Shown here piece after piece: positions 25,503 to 34,140 of a stretch of 51,398 nt of DNA (positions are counted from its first letter, which is position 1; every line of letters starts with the position of its first letter). Location: positions 1 to 51,398 of the forward strand of contig REDW01000043.1 in the NCBI GenBank assembly GCA_007693325.1. Reading direction: 5' to 3'. Below the pieces are notes generated by a model. It searched no databases and had not been told where the DNA came from. It saw only the letters and a program-made list of their open reading frames with translations. The DNA is from Spirochaetaceae bacterium (GTDB taxonomy: Bacteria; Spirochaetota; Spirochaetia; DSM-27196; PWMO01). Both the position numbers and the translations under genes were made by a program.

Positions 25503-26627
25503 TTGGACTTAGCGTTTCTGATCGCCCCACTGGCAATCGCAAGCCTCAGTGCAGCGTTCGCCGCACTGGTCTCGGTCACCGACAGGATCGTCAACAACTA
25601 CGGCGAAGTCGTGATCGACGTCAACAACGGCTCCAAGAAACTGGACGTTACCGGCGGCGCCAACATGCTGGTAACCCTGGCCGAGAGTCAGATCTTTATT
25701 CCTTCGGCGTGCGGCGGCCGCGGCAGCTGCGGCGAATGCAAGGTCAAAGTCAACTCCGACATTGGTCCGCATCTGCCGACCGAAATCCCCTACCTCACCA
25801 GAGAACAGATCGATGACAACGTACGCCTCTCGTGCCAGGTGAAGATCAAGGGCGACGTTGATATCCAGATCCCCGAATATCTGTTCAAGATCAAGCAGTA
25901 TACCGGAACCGTCGAGAGAATCCGCGATGTCACCCACGATATCAAGGAAGTTTACTTCAAGCTCGACGAAGGCCAGACGGTGGACTTCCGTGCCGGCCAG
26001 TACGGCCAGATTGAGACACCGCCGTACGCCAAGGTCAAAGAACGCACGCAACGCGCTTACTCGATGTCGTCCAAACCCAGTGACAGCAACCATGTTGAGT
26101 TTCTGGTCCGCCTGGTACCCGGCGGCATAGTCACCACCTACGTCCACGAGCACCTCAAAGAGGGCGAGAAGATGAAGATCATCGCTCCGTTCGGCGAGTT
26201 CTACGTTCGCGACACCGATGCTACAATGATCTGTGTGGCCGGCGGATCGGGCATGGCGCCGTTCAAGTCGATCTTTTATGACTTCATCGAGAAGGACAAG
26301 ATGGCGGAGCGCGACATCTGGTATTTCTTTGGCGCGCGTACCAGGAAGGACCTGTTCTACCTGGACGAAATGCAGAAAATTCAGGACGAACACGAACGCT
26401 TTCACTTTGTGGCCGCGCTTTCAGAACCCCAACCCGAGGACGATTGGCAAGGAGAAACCGGTCTGATCACCGATGTCCTCGACAAGTACCTCAAGAGCAA
26501 GATTCCCACCGACGCACCAAAAGAGGGCTACCTGTGCGGCAGTCCGGGTATGTTGGATGCGTGTATGGATGTCATGCGCTCAAACGATATGAGCGACGAT
26601 AAGATCTATTTCGACAAGTTTGCCTAA
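25503..26627 (+). CDS. nqrF: NqrF-type NADH dehydrogenase subunit
   Basis: A 374-residue electron-input subunit with an N-terminal membrane anchor (about 3-25), a plant-type [2Fe-2S] domain, an FAD domain and an NADH domain. The cluster cysteines are residues 70, 76, 79 and 111 (ACGGRGSCGEC, then LSCQV), the same numbers as in Vibrio cholerae NqrF. This supports the TTG start at 25503, which also follows AAGGAAGGAGT. FAD and NADH motifs are RAYSMSSKPSD and GGSGMAPFKSI. V. cholerae NqrF is about 408 residues, so this copy is slightly short in the reductase part. It replaces RnfB/RnfC as the cytoplasmic module of this pump; no nqrA is present. Confidence 0.93.
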   Translation: MDLAFLIAPLAIASLSAAFAALVSVTDRIVNNYGEVVIDVNNGSKKLDVTGGANMLVTLAESQIFIPSACGGRGSCGECKVKVNSDIGPHLPTEIPYLTREQIDDNVRLSCQVKIKGDVDIQIPEYLFKIKQYTGTVERIRDVTHDIKEVYFKLDEGQTVDFRAGQYGQIETPPYAKVKERTQRAYSMSSKPSDSNHVEFLVRLVPGGIVTTYVHEHLKEGEKMKIIAPFGEFYVRDTDATMICVAGGSGMAPFKSIFYDFIEKDKMAERDIWYFFGARTRKDLFYLDEMQKIQDEHERFHFVAALSEPQPEDDWQGETGLITDVLDKYLKSKIPTDAPKEGYLCGSPGMLDACMDVMRSNDMSDDKIYFDKFA

Positions 26628-26640
26628 ACGAGGTGCCGTT

Positions 26641-27105
26641 ATGAAGATGTCCCCGGAATTCACCAAAGCGCAGGCCAATATGCAGCCCGGCGAGATCACC
26701 GCGGACGGGTTCCTCGGCGACGATGCGCGACCGATCGTTGACATCATTGCCGACGACGAAGCCGAAATGGAGGCTATTGGTGTTGGTTTTGAACAGGCGG
26801 CAGCGCGCATGCGGCATCTGATGGCCGAGGGCCGCAAGGGCTTGGAGGAACCTGTGACCGTTGACAACCAGTGGATTGTGCGTGTCAGCGAGGCGCGCGG
26901 CTTTCTTCCGTCCCCGTTCGAAGACGGGATATTCCGCAAAGTCAACGCCGAGGTCGAGCTGGCTCCCGGCGGCAAACCCAGCGGCGAAAGGATTCTCTAC
27001 TCCGAGCTCGGCCTGCACCTGTTCGAGAAGTACCACTTCATGCAGGGTAAGGGAGCGCCGTTTCGTATCGAGCCGGCGCAATTGAAGAGAGTTCTCAAAC
27101 TGTAG
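26641..27105 (+). CDS. Unrecognised small soluble protein, last gene of the Rnf/Nqr operon
   Basis: A 154-residue protein that I do not recognise. It has no signal peptide, membrane segment or cysteine. It begins MKMSPEFTKAQANMQPGEI, has an acidic stretch IADDEAEMEAIG, two conserved-looking segments (DNQWIVRVSEARGFLPSPFE; ILYSELGLHLFEKYHFMQ) and ends basic. GAGGT sits 6 nt before its ATG and 13 nt separate it from nqrF, so it is almost certainly co-transcribed with the pump. That position suggests an assembly factor, regulator or extra cytoplasmic subunit, but nothing in the sequence proves it. Confidence 0.8.
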   Translation: MKMSPEFTKAQANMQPGEITADGFLGDDARPIVDIIADDEAEMEAIGVGFEQAAARMRHLMAEGRKGLEEPVTVDNQWIVRVSEARGFLPSPFEDGIFRKVNAEVELAPGGKPSGERILYSELGLHLFEKYHFMQGKGAPFRIEPAQLKRVLKL

Positions 27106-27174
27106 CTTTACTTTCTCATATTGAAACGTTAGTCTCTCGGTATCTTACATACGATCCAGTCTTGCGGTGGGAGA

Positions 27175-29262
27175 ATGAGCGGCGAACGCATACTGATTGT
27201 CGAGGATGAGCGCATAATCGCCATCGACCTGCAGCGACGGCTCGAGAACTACGGCTATCGCGTAGCGGCTATTGCGTCGACCGCGGCTGAAGCAATCGAA
27301 CGCGCCTGTGAATTGCACCCCGACATTATCCTGATGGACATCATGCTGTCCGGAGATGGGGATGGCATAGACGCAGCCCAGACGATCCGTGACTCATCGG
27401 GGATACCGGTGATTTTCCTGACCGCCTACGCCGATGAACGCACCCTCGAACGCGCCAAAGCCGCTGAGCCCTTCGGATATTTGCTCAAGCCGTTTAAGGA
27501 GCGCGAGCTCTACACCACGATCGACATGGCGCTGCACAAGAGCCGGCTGCACATGGAAGTCCGGCGCCACGAGCGTTGGCTCTCCTCGATCCTGAACAGC
27601 GTTGCCGACGCCATCATCGCCAGCGATGGTGAAGATACCATCCAGTTCATGAATCCGGTTGCTGAAAGCCTCACCGGCTGGACCGAGAAGGACGCCAAGG
27701 GCCTGGCGCTGGCCGACATCTTTCAGATTTTTGACCTGCATTCGGGACTGCGGATCCAGCTGCCCTCTTCGGCCGGCAGCCATGACAGCGACAACGCCGT
27801 CTTCTTTGATGACGCCTACCTGCACAACAAGCAGGGCGCGCGAATCCAGGTAGACGGCACTATCGCGTCAATCCGCGGCCCCGGCAATCATCCGCGGCAT
27901 CATTTTGACGGCCGTACGATCGCTTTCCGTGATGTCACCGATCTGAAGAAGATGTCCGACATCATTGTCTATCAGGCCAGCCACGACATTCTGACCGGCC
28001 TTATCAATCGCGACGAGTTCTTTGCTCACCTGGAAGAGACAGTCCGCACCAGCCGCGACGATGGTCGCCATCACGCGTTCATCTACGTTGATCTGGATCA
28101 GTTCAAGGTGGTCAACGACGTCTGTGGGCACCTGGCCGGTGACGAGCTGTTGCGCCAGATTGGGGGCGCTCTGCTGGAGAACGTGCACCGCGAGCACTAC
28201 ATAGGACGCCTCGGCGGTGATGAGTACGGCGTGGTGCTGGTTGACACCAACCTGCAACAGGCACAACAGGTTGCCCACCAGCTGCGTGAGGTGCTCAACC
28301 GTAAGTTCATCTGGCAGCACAACACGTTCAACATCACCGCCAGTATCGGTGTTGTACCGGTTTCATCGCACAACAGTGATATCTATACCGTACTTGCTGC
28401 CGCTGACGACGCCTGCTACCTGGCAAAAGAAGAGGGCGGCAACGCGGTCAAGGTCTACGAGACCGCCGACTACACGTTTCTCAAGCGCCGCGGCGAGATG
28501 CAGTGGATAAGCCGCCTGACGCGTGCACTGGAAGAAGACCGTTTTGTGCTCTACGCCCAGCCGATCCATCCGCTGGCGAGCAACCTGGGACTGAAACAGG
28601 AGATCCTGATCCGCCTGATCGATGATGACGGCTCGATGGTGAGCCCAGGTGATTTCATACCGGCCGCCGAGCGCTACAACCTGATGCCGTCTGTTGACCG
28701 TTGGGTGATCAACTCCGTGCTGCGCCATCTGCGCTCGGCGGGTCCGCTGCCGCAGCAACTCGACTCGGCACTGCTGGCCATCAACATATCGGGCGCGTCG
28801 GTCAAAGACGAAGCGTTTCTGGATTTTGTGACGCGAGCATTCCGCGAGGCCGATGTCGATCCCGCTCTGTTCTGCTTTGAGGTTACCGAGACCACCGCCA
28901 TCGAGAGTCTTTCGCGGGCTGTCGGCTTCATGAACCGTCTGCGCAAGATTGGCGTCTCGTTTGCCCTCGATGACTTTGGCAACGGGTTTACCTCGTTTGC
29001 ATACCTGAAGAACCTGCCGGTAGACTATCTCAAGATCGATGGTTCCTTTGTACGCGACGTTGATACCGACCCTATAAGCCTCGCAATGGTGGAGGCAATC
29101 AACAACATCGGACACGTCATGGGCATGAAGACAATTGCCGAATTTGTGACCTCTAATTCGGTCAAACAGCAGCTGGCCGGGATCGGCGTGGATTATGTTC
29201 AAGGCTACGAGATCGCCCGCCCGGCCCCGCTGGATCAGATCGTATTGTTTGCAGCGCAATAA
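27175..29262 (+). CDS. REC-PAS-GGDEF-EAL cyclic-di-GMP protein
   Basis: A 695-residue signalling protein. REC (about 1-120) has phospho-Asp in ILMDIMLSGDGDG near 62. A PAS domain (about 130-260) is followed by GGDEF with GGDEY at about 347-351, and EAL (about 430-690). The EAL motif reads EIL, but INISG, FEVTET, DDFG, LKIDG, TIAEF and YVQG are all present, so phosphodiesterase activity is likely. GGDEY is near consensus, so cyclase activity is possible. It makes or breaks cyclic-di-GMP in response to a phosphorelay. GGGAG precedes the ATG. A weak promoter (TTGAAA at 27121) may serve it separately from the pump operon. Confidence 0.9.
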   Translation: MSGERILIVEDERIIAIDLQRRLENYGYRVAAIASTAAEAIERACELHPDIILMDIMLSGDGDGIDAAQTIRDSSGIPVIFLTAYADERTLERAKAAEPFGYLLKPFKERELYTTIDMALHKSRLHMEVRRHERWLSSILNSVADAIIASDGEDTIQFMNPVAESLTGWTEKDAKGLALADIFQIFDLHSGLRIQLPSSAGSHDSDNAVFFDDAYLHNKQGARIQVDGTIASIRGPGNHPRHHFDGRTIAFRDVTDLKKMSDIIVYQASHDILTGLINRDEFFAHLEETVRTSRDDGRHHAFIYVDLDQFKVVNDVCGHLAGDELLRQIGGALLENVHREHYIGRLGGDEYGVVLVDTNLQQAQQVAHQLREVLNRKFIWQHNTFNITASIGVVPVSSHNSDIYTVLAAADDACYLAKEEGGNAVKVYETADYTFLKRRGEMQWISRLTRALEEDRFVLYAQPIHPLASNLGLKQEILIRLIDDDGSMVSPGDFIPAAERYNLMPSVDRWVINSVLRHLRSAGPLPQQLDSALLAINISGASVKDEAFLDFVTRAFREADVDPALFCFEVTETTAIESLSRAVGFMNRLRKIGVSFALDDFGNGFTSFAYLKNLPVDYLKIDGSFVRDVDTDPISLAMVEAINNIGHVMGMKTIAEFVTSNSVKQQLAGIGVDYVQGYEIARPAPLDQIVLFAAQ

Positions 29263-29308
29263 CCCGGATCACAGGGGCCCGAATCGGCTTTGGGCGGAGA
29301 AATCATCA

Positions 29309-29740
29309 GTGAAACGCTTTCTGATTACCTCGGTACTGCTGACCTCGCTATTTGTTTCCGATCTGACCGCCGATACGCTATGGCAGGCTGCGGTGGAACT
29401 CTTTGCTCAGAACCGCAGCGTCTACGCCACGCGGATCCAGACCGACAGCGCGGAGTACGACGGTCGTGGCAATCGCCGCTTCAGCAGGCAGACCGAAATT
29501 CAGGTATCATCCGATGCGCGCGGAATAGCACAATCGCGTCTGGTCTGGCTGCGCGAAGACGGCCGCGAGTTGCCGCCCAACGACGCGATCACCTCGGCCA
29601 GTGACGCAGTAACTCCCGATTCCGCTGATCCCTACGCCGAGGGTGGATTTCTGTTCATCAGGCGCCGGATTGAGATCACGATGCTGTTCCTTGACCATAC
29701 CAGCAGCGGCGATCAACCGACAGGAGAGATCAAGCGGTGA
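29309..29740 (+). CDS. Small exported protein of unknown function upstream of aroK
   Basis: A 143-residue protein with a clear signal peptide (about 1-21, VLLTSLFVSDLTADT) and no lipobox cysteine, so it is probably periplasmic. The mature part starts LWQAAVELFAQNRSVYATR and looks beta-rich; it recalls the start of LolA-like lipoprotein-binding folds but the match is too weak to claim. GTG start with GGAG 9 nt upstream; longer readings run into the EAL gene. It overlaps aroK by GTGA, so a secreted protein is translationally coupled to shikimate kinase. Confidence 0.75.
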   Translation: MKRFLITSVLLTSLFVSDLTADTLWQAAVELFAQNRSVYATRIQTDSAEYDGRGNRRFSRQTEIQVSSDARGIAQSRLVWLREDGRELPPNDAITSASDAVTPDSADPYAEGGFLFIRRRIEITMLFLDHTSSGDQPTGEIKR

Positions 29741-30291
29741 ATATCGAGGCACCGAGGGTCTATATTATGGGTATCAAGCACAGCGGCAAGAGTACGATCG
29801 GCGCAATGCTCGCGCGTCACGTGGGTGGCGCGTTCATTGATCTCGATGACGTCATCCTGCAGCGCTTCTCAAGCAACCGGCGCGGGCTTCTTACCAGCGT
29901 ACGCGAAGTCTACCGTACGCTGGGCCCACAGGGCTTTGCACAGATCGAAGCCGAAGCCGCTCGGCAAGTCAGCGCCTATCCGGTACAACACAAAGGCGTA
30001 CAGATTGTAGCGCTCGGCGGCGGCACCATTGAAAACCAGCGCGCAATGAACTGCTTGAACGCAAGCGGCGTTTTTCTGTATCTTGTGCAGCAGGAGCAGG
30101 TCCTCTATCGGCGCATTATCCAGGGCGGAGTACCGCCTTTTCTGGACTCCGCCGATCCAGAGGCGTCGTTCCATGAGCTTTTCCTGCGCCGCGACGCGCT
30201 CTATCGGCAGCGTGCCGATTGTGTTGTGGATATCAGTAACAAGAATCTGGCCGAGAGTCTTACGGCCGTCATTCAGTCATTGGAGAGGTAG
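29737..30291 (+). CDS. aroK: Shikimate kinase
   Basis: A 184-residue P-loop kinase that phosphorylates shikimate in aromatic amino-acid synthesis. The Walker A loop is GIKHSGKST (about 11-19), the Mg/shikimate Asp pair is in IDLDD, and the shikimate loop is ALGGGTI. The lid region includes QGGVPPFL. The family marker REVYRTLGPQGFAQIE replaces the usual RE..FR..E. It is followed at 4 nt by aroC, which acts two steps later, so the two form an aromatic-pathway operon with the exported protein upstream. Confidence 0.88.
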   Translation: MNIEAPRVYIMGIKHSGKSTIGAMLARHVGGAFIDLDDVILQRFSSNRRGLLTSVREVYRTLGPQGFAQIEAEAARQVSAYPVQHKGVQIVALGGGTIENQRAMNCLNASGVFLYLVQQEQVLYRRIIQGGVPPFLDSADPEASFHELFLRRDALYRQRADCVVDISNKNLAESLTAVIQSLER

Positions 30292-30295
30292 CACC

Positions 30296-31351
30296 ATGCC
30301 AGGCAGCAGCTTTGGACACTCCTTCCGCATAACCACCTTCGGAGAGTCGCACGGCGGTGCGGTCGGGGTAGTAGTTGACGGTGTCACGCCCGGCCTTGAG
30401 ATCTCAAGCGAAGAAATCCAGTTGCAACTCGATCGCCGCAAACCAGGACAGTCTTTCATAACCACACCGCGCAGCGAGCCCGATACGGTAAGCATTCTGT
30501 CGGGGATCTTTGAGGGCAAGGCAACCGGCACTCCGATGATGTTGATCCTGTACAACTCGGATGCCGAACCGTCGGCCTACAACGCCATAAGAGACCTCTT
30601 CCGACCCGGTCACGCAGACTACACGTACCTGCGCAAGTACGGCATCCGCGACTGGCGCGGCAGCGGCCGCGCTTCGGGGCGCGAGACCTCCGGACGTGTT
30701 GCCGCCGGTGCGGTGGCACGCAAGCTGCTGCAGCGCCGCGGTGTTTCGGTCCTGGCGTATACCGTCAAGGCAGGCGGCATTGCGTGCCAGCAATTTGATG
30801 CGAGTGTTATCGAGCACAACCCATTGCGCGCCTGCGACCCGCTGGCGGCGCAGCAAATGCTTGAGTACATCACGCGGCTCAAGGAAGACAACGACAGCGT
30901 CGGCGGTATTGTTGAATGTCGTATCAACGGCCTCGAAGCCGGCCTGGGAGAGCCTGTCTTCGATAAGCTGGACGCCGAAATAGCCCACGCAATGCTTTCG
31001 GTCGGGTCGGTGAAAGGTATCGAATTCGGGGCCGGTTTCAAGGTCGCCGACATGACCGGCAGCCAGCACAATGACCAGATGGGAAGCGCGGGGTTCCTGA
31101 CCAACAACGCCGGCGGTATCATCGGCGGCATCTCAACCGGTGAGGAGATTGTGTTCCGTGTGGCGGTGAAACCTACCTCGTCAATCGCCAAACCGCAGCG
31201 CACGGTGAGCGTAAGCGGTGAAGAGACGGTGATCAGTACTGAAGGCCGTCACGACGCGTGCATATGCCCGCGGATCGTACCGGTTGTGGAAGCAATGGCC
31301 TGCCTCGTGCTCGAAGATCACTACAAGAGGCAGGCCGCATTACTTGCGTAG
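30296..31351 (+). CDS. aroC: Chorismate synthase
   Basis: A 351-residue FMN-dependent lyase that makes chorismate from EPSP, the last step of the shared aromatic pathway. The N-terminus SFGHSFRITTFGESHGGAVG and DWRGSGRASGRETSGRVAAG are chorismate synthase signatures. The C-terminal RHDACICPRIVPVVEAM matches the third signature. The ATG at 30296 fits the family start; GGAGAGG lies just upstream and overlaps the end of aroK. Reduced FMN is required though not consumed, which suits a flavin-rich anaerobe. The rubredoxin gene is convergent. Confidence 0.96.
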   Translation: MPGSSFGHSFRITTFGESHGGAVGVVVDGVTPGLEISSEEIQLQLDRRKPGQSFITTPRSEPDTVSILSGIFEGKATGTPMMLILYNSDAEPSAYNAIRDLFRPGHADYTYLRKYGIRDWRGSGRASGRETSGRVAAGAVARKLLQRRGVSVLAYTVKAGGIACQQFDASVIEHNPLRACDPLAAQQMLEYITRLKEDNDSVGGIVECRINGLEAGLGEPVFDKLDAEIAHAMLSVGSVKGIEFGAGFKVADMTGSQHNDQMGSAGFLTNNAGGIIGGISTGEEIVFRVAVKPTSSIAKPQRTVSVSGEETVISTEGRHDACICPRIVPVVEAMACLVLEDHYKRQAALLA

Positions 31352-31359
31352 CAGCGGGC

Positions 31360-31521
31360 TCAGTCCTCGAGCGAGAAGTCTTCTTTGCCCGCACCGCACA
31401 TCGGACATACCCAGTCCTCGGGAAGCGCTTCAAAGCTGGTGCCGGCTTCGATGCCGTTATCCGGATCACCCTCTTCGGGATCGTAGATGTAGCCGCACAC
31501 GTCGCATACGTATTTCTGCAT
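31360..31521 (-). CDS. Rubredoxin
   Basis: A 53-residue single-iron electron carrier. Two C-x2-C pairs ([10 protein letters not shown] and [13 protein letters not shown]) bind one iron. The length and the EEGDPDNGI and LPEDW segments are classic rubredoxin. It may feed oxygen or superoxide reductases, or other partners not visible here. AAGGAG precedes the ATG by 6 nt; a longer open frame upstream adds no family sequence. It is monocistronic between aroC (convergent) and the EIIA gene. Confidence 0.96.
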   Translation of the reverse strand: MQKYVCDVCGYIYDPEEGDPDNGIEAGTSFEALPEDWVCPMCGAGKEDFSLED

Positions 31522-31679
31522 GTCTTGCTCCTTGTCACTGCGTAGGTTTAAGCGTGTCGGGTATTGATACCACACTATAGTCGATTGCTCAACCAATACT
31601 GACTGTTGCCAAAATTGTTTTTTTCAGGGGCGTTTTGAAGCAGCAGAACCGCGGAGGCTGTGCGCTGGTTCAGAGCTGG

Positions 31680-32123
31680 TCACCCGGTCAACAATTCGAA
31701 AAGCTCTGCCGAATCCCTGGCGGCTACGACCTTCTCACGCGCTTTCTTGTCCTTGAGTAAACGGCTGACCTCGGCCAGAAACTTCATATGCGGTCCGGTC
31801 TGACCTTTGGGCGATAACGTCATGATAAAAATGTGCGCCGGCTTATGATCGATGCTCTCAAAATCGATCTTGCGGTCGCTGACCGCCACACACGCAATCA
31901 TCTCATCAACGGCATCGGTCTTGGCGTGCGGGATCGCTATGCCTTGTTCAAGTCCGGTTGACATGCGTTGCTCGTTGGCCAGAATATCTTGCAGCGCCTG
32001 CCGCCGATCCTTGACCTTACCCGTGCTGCACAGCATATCGAGTAGCGCATCAATGACTTCCTGCTTGTTGCGCACGCTGAGTCCGACCGTCACCAGATCC
32101 TGGCTTAACGCTTCTTTCAACAT
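31680..32123 (-). CDS. ptsN: PTS EIIA (PtsN/fructose-type)
   Basis: A 147-residue EIIA domain of the fructose/nitrogen PTS family. His66 in GIAIPHAKTD is the expected phosphoryl acceptor, and FIMTLSPKGQTGPHMKFLAE is the family block after it. No EIIB or EIIC genes lie nearby, so it probably has a regulatory role like EIIA-Ntr. The ATG at 32123 (MLKEALSQDLV) is chosen because the domain starts there and a consensus promoter sits directly before it; a longer reading from 32228 would run through that promoter. Divergent from the LtaS-like gene. Confidence 0.88.
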   Translation of the reverse strand: MLKEALSQDLVTVGLSVRNKQEVIDALLDMLCSTGKVKDRRQALQDILANEQRMSTGLEQGIAIPHAKTDAVDEMIACVAVSDRKIDFESIDHKPAHIFIMTLSPKGQTGPHMKFLAEVSRLLKDKKAREKVVAARDSAELFELLTG

Positions 32124-32161
32124 AATGAAAGGAGGATAGGACCGAAGTGCACGGTTGTCAA
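32124..32161 (-). promoter_or_regulatory. EIIA promoter, near leaderless
   Basis: On the minus strand a perfect TTGACA (32161-32156), a 17-nt spacer and TATCCT (32138-32133) lie 9 nt before the ATG at 32123. The intervening bases are pyrimidine-rich and contain no Shine-Dalgarno site. Confidence 0.6.
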
Positions 32162-32201
32162 CCGGAGGCTTCATTCGCGCTGGCCGAGGTCTTGCAGGAT
32201 A

Positions 32202-32210
32202 TGATATGCT
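32202..32210 (+). promoter_or_regulatory. Extended -10 element before the LtaS-like gene
   Basis: TGATATGCT (32202-32210) fits the TGnTATnnT extended -10 pattern. No good -35 box is seen. The predicted leader would be about 29 nt without a Shine-Dalgarno site, so this is a tentative call. Confidence 0.3.
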
Positions 32211-32245
32211 GAACTCGGTCACGCGCATGTAACCGGTGCTTTATC

Positions 32246-34123
32246 ATGAGAAATATTCAGAGATCCACAAACCGAACAATGCTGTTTTTCGCCTCATTCC
32301 TGGCTGGATTGCTGGTCAAGTACAATATCATGCTGGTGCATATCTTCAGCGCGCGTGCCTGGCCGATGATAGCATCGCGGAATATCGTCATTGTCGTCGT
32401 GGCAATCTGCTTCATTCTTCCGCTGCTCAGGCTGCGTCCGGCGCGTCTGGCCTTGTTGCTGACTTCGCTGCTGATCAGCGTGGCGTTCATGGCCAACCTG
32501 TGGTACAACCGCTATTTTGGCAACTTCCTCAGCATCAGCGAGATGACCACCGGCGAGGGCTACGATCCGACGGCTGTGGTGCTGCGCCACATCATGCGCC
32601 CCACGGATCTGCTCTTTCTGATGGATCTGCTGATCATGGGGCTGACCGTTGGGCGCCGGAAGGACCCCGCCATCCACTCGCAACACTACCGTGTGTTCAG
32701 TCGGCTGACGCGAACCAGCGCGCGTGTTATAGCGCTGCTCAGCGTGGCGTTGATTGTGGTTACGCAGATTTTTGTCGGCAACCTGCGTCGCGGAGGATTG
32801 ACACCGGCGGAACTCTATCGCGAGAGCAGTGCCGGATTTGTGGCGGTGTACGGGCTGGTACCGCTTTACGCAGCCGAGTTCTTTCTCGATCACCGCGCCG
32901 ACCCAAAGCCCGAAACGCTGGTGCGTGAGCAGCCGCAACCGCCACCAATGCCTGCAACGCGCGCGCTTGACGGTGAGGCACTGGTTGCAGCTGATACAAA
33001 CGTGGTTGTTATCCAGGTGGAATCGCTGGACAAGAAGCTCATCGACTACCGTTATCTCGGTCGCGAAGTTACGCCATTTGTAAACTCGCTCAAGCAGGAC
33101 AGCCTCTACGCTAACAACTTCTACGCACAGCACGTAAATGGGAGCTTTGATGCCGATTTTTCGCTGTTGACCGGACTCTACCCGGTCAACCGTCACTATT
33201 CGTTCCGTGAGAACGACATGAGCCGCTTCGACTCGCTTGTGGCTATCCTCAATGACGCCGGATACCGTACCATCGCGCTGCACGGTAACGATGCCGAGTT
33301 CTTCTACCGTCACCGCGCCTATCCCGAACTCGGTTTTGACCGCTTCTACGCCAGACCGGACTTCTCGCAGTCGCGCAAACGCTTCCATGTCGAGGGGGCG
33401 TACCTGGGAATCAATGACTGGGATTTTCTGTATCAATCACTGGATTATCTCGAACAGGCGGAGCAGCCATTCTTTGCCTACCTTATCACGGTTACCAGTC
33501 ACACCCCGTTCACCTTCTACCCGCCGCAATTCGCGCAGCCGCAATTTGAGCAACTCAACAGCCCGTTGGTGCGCGACTTCTTCAACTCGATCTATTTTGT
33601 TGACCAGGCGCTGCAGATGTTCTTTGGCGAGCTGGAGCTGCGCGGACTGGCAGAGAACACCCTGTTTGTGATCTACTCTGACCACGAAGCGGCTATCGAT
33701 ACCGCGGAGTATTCATCGAGTATTGGTTTCGCGGTTGACCGCAACCTGAAGCAACCCGAACACATTCCGCTGCTCATCCTGCATCCGGACATCGAGCCGG
33801 GAACAATCGAGAAGACCGGTAGCATTACCGATCTGGCCCCGACTATCCTGGACATTCTGGGCTTCACCGAAGTACCCGAAAGTTTCTCGGGCAGCTCGCT
33901 GCTGCAACCAGGCTATGAACCGGTCCTCTTCATCCACGAGCTTCCCCAGATCCTCTACCGTGATCAGTTGTACGTGGCCGAACTTGGAGAACTGGAAAAA
34001 GTTGGTTATGTTGAAGGCAGGCAGGCTGCCATTGAGGTCCCGCCCGACAAGCAGCAGCGGACGCTGGACACTATCCGCTATCTACGGGAATTGATGCTGG
34101 TAACGCGGCGCAGCGGCGGCTGA
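32246..34123 (+). CDS. LtaS-like phosphoglycerol transferase (sulfatase fold)
   Basis: A 625-residue membrane enzyme: about five N-terminal membrane segments (10-190), then an extracytoplasmic sulfatase-fold domain (about 250-600). Metal and catalytic positions align with LtaS: Glu259 in VIQVESLD, and Asp479-His480 in IYSDHEA. The nucleophile position, Thr300 in S. aureus LtaS, is Ser300 here in NGSFDADF. Relatives move glycerol phosphate from phosphatidylglycerol to teichoic acids, glucans or glycolipids. Treponema species are known to make lipoteichoic-acid-like glycolipids, so such a role is plausible. The next gene, a glycerophosphodiesterase 17 nt downstream, supports a glycerol-phosphate theme. 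Confidence 0.85.
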   Translation: MRNIQRSTNRTMLFFASFLAGLLVKYNIMLVHIFSARAWPMIASRNIVIVVVAICFILPLLRLRPARLALLLTSLLISVAFMANLWYNRYFGNFLSISEMTTGEGYDPTAVVLRHIMRPTDLLFLMDLLIMGLTVGRRKDPAIHSQHYRVFSRLTRTSARVIALLSVALIVVTQIFVGNLRRGGLTPAELYRESSAGFVAVYGLVPLYAAEFFLDHRADPKPETLVREQPQPPPMPATRALDGEALVAADTNVVVIQVESLDKKLIDYRYLGREVTPFVNSLKQDSLYANNFYAQHVNGSFDADFSLLTGLYPVNRHYSFRENDMSRFDSLVAILNDAGYRTIALHGNDAEFFYRHRAYPELGFDRFYARPDFSQSRKRFHVEGAYLGINDWDFLYQSLDYLEQAEQPFFAYLITVTSHTPFTFYPPQFAQPQFEQLNSPLVRDFFNSIYFVDQALQMFFGELELRGLAENTLFVIYSDHEAAIDTAEYSSSIGFAVDRNLKQPEHIPLLILHPDIEPGTIEKTGSITDLAPTILDILGFTEVPESFSGSSLLQPGYEPVLFIHELPQILYRDQLYVAELGELEKVGYVEGRQAAIEVPPDKQQRTLDTIRYLRELMLVTRRSGG

Positions 34124-34140
34124 TCGGGTACCACCGACCA

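Noticed and set aside
31618-31624. Run of seven T as an intrinsic terminator
   Set aside because: No stable stem precedes it on the plus strand and no plus-strand gene ends nearby; on the minus strand it is an A-rich stretch upstream of rubredoxin.
32294-33436. 380-codon minus-strand frame opposite the LtaS-like gene
   Set aside because: The plus-strand frame has membrane helices and aligned metal-site residues; the opposite frame has none and is a shadow.
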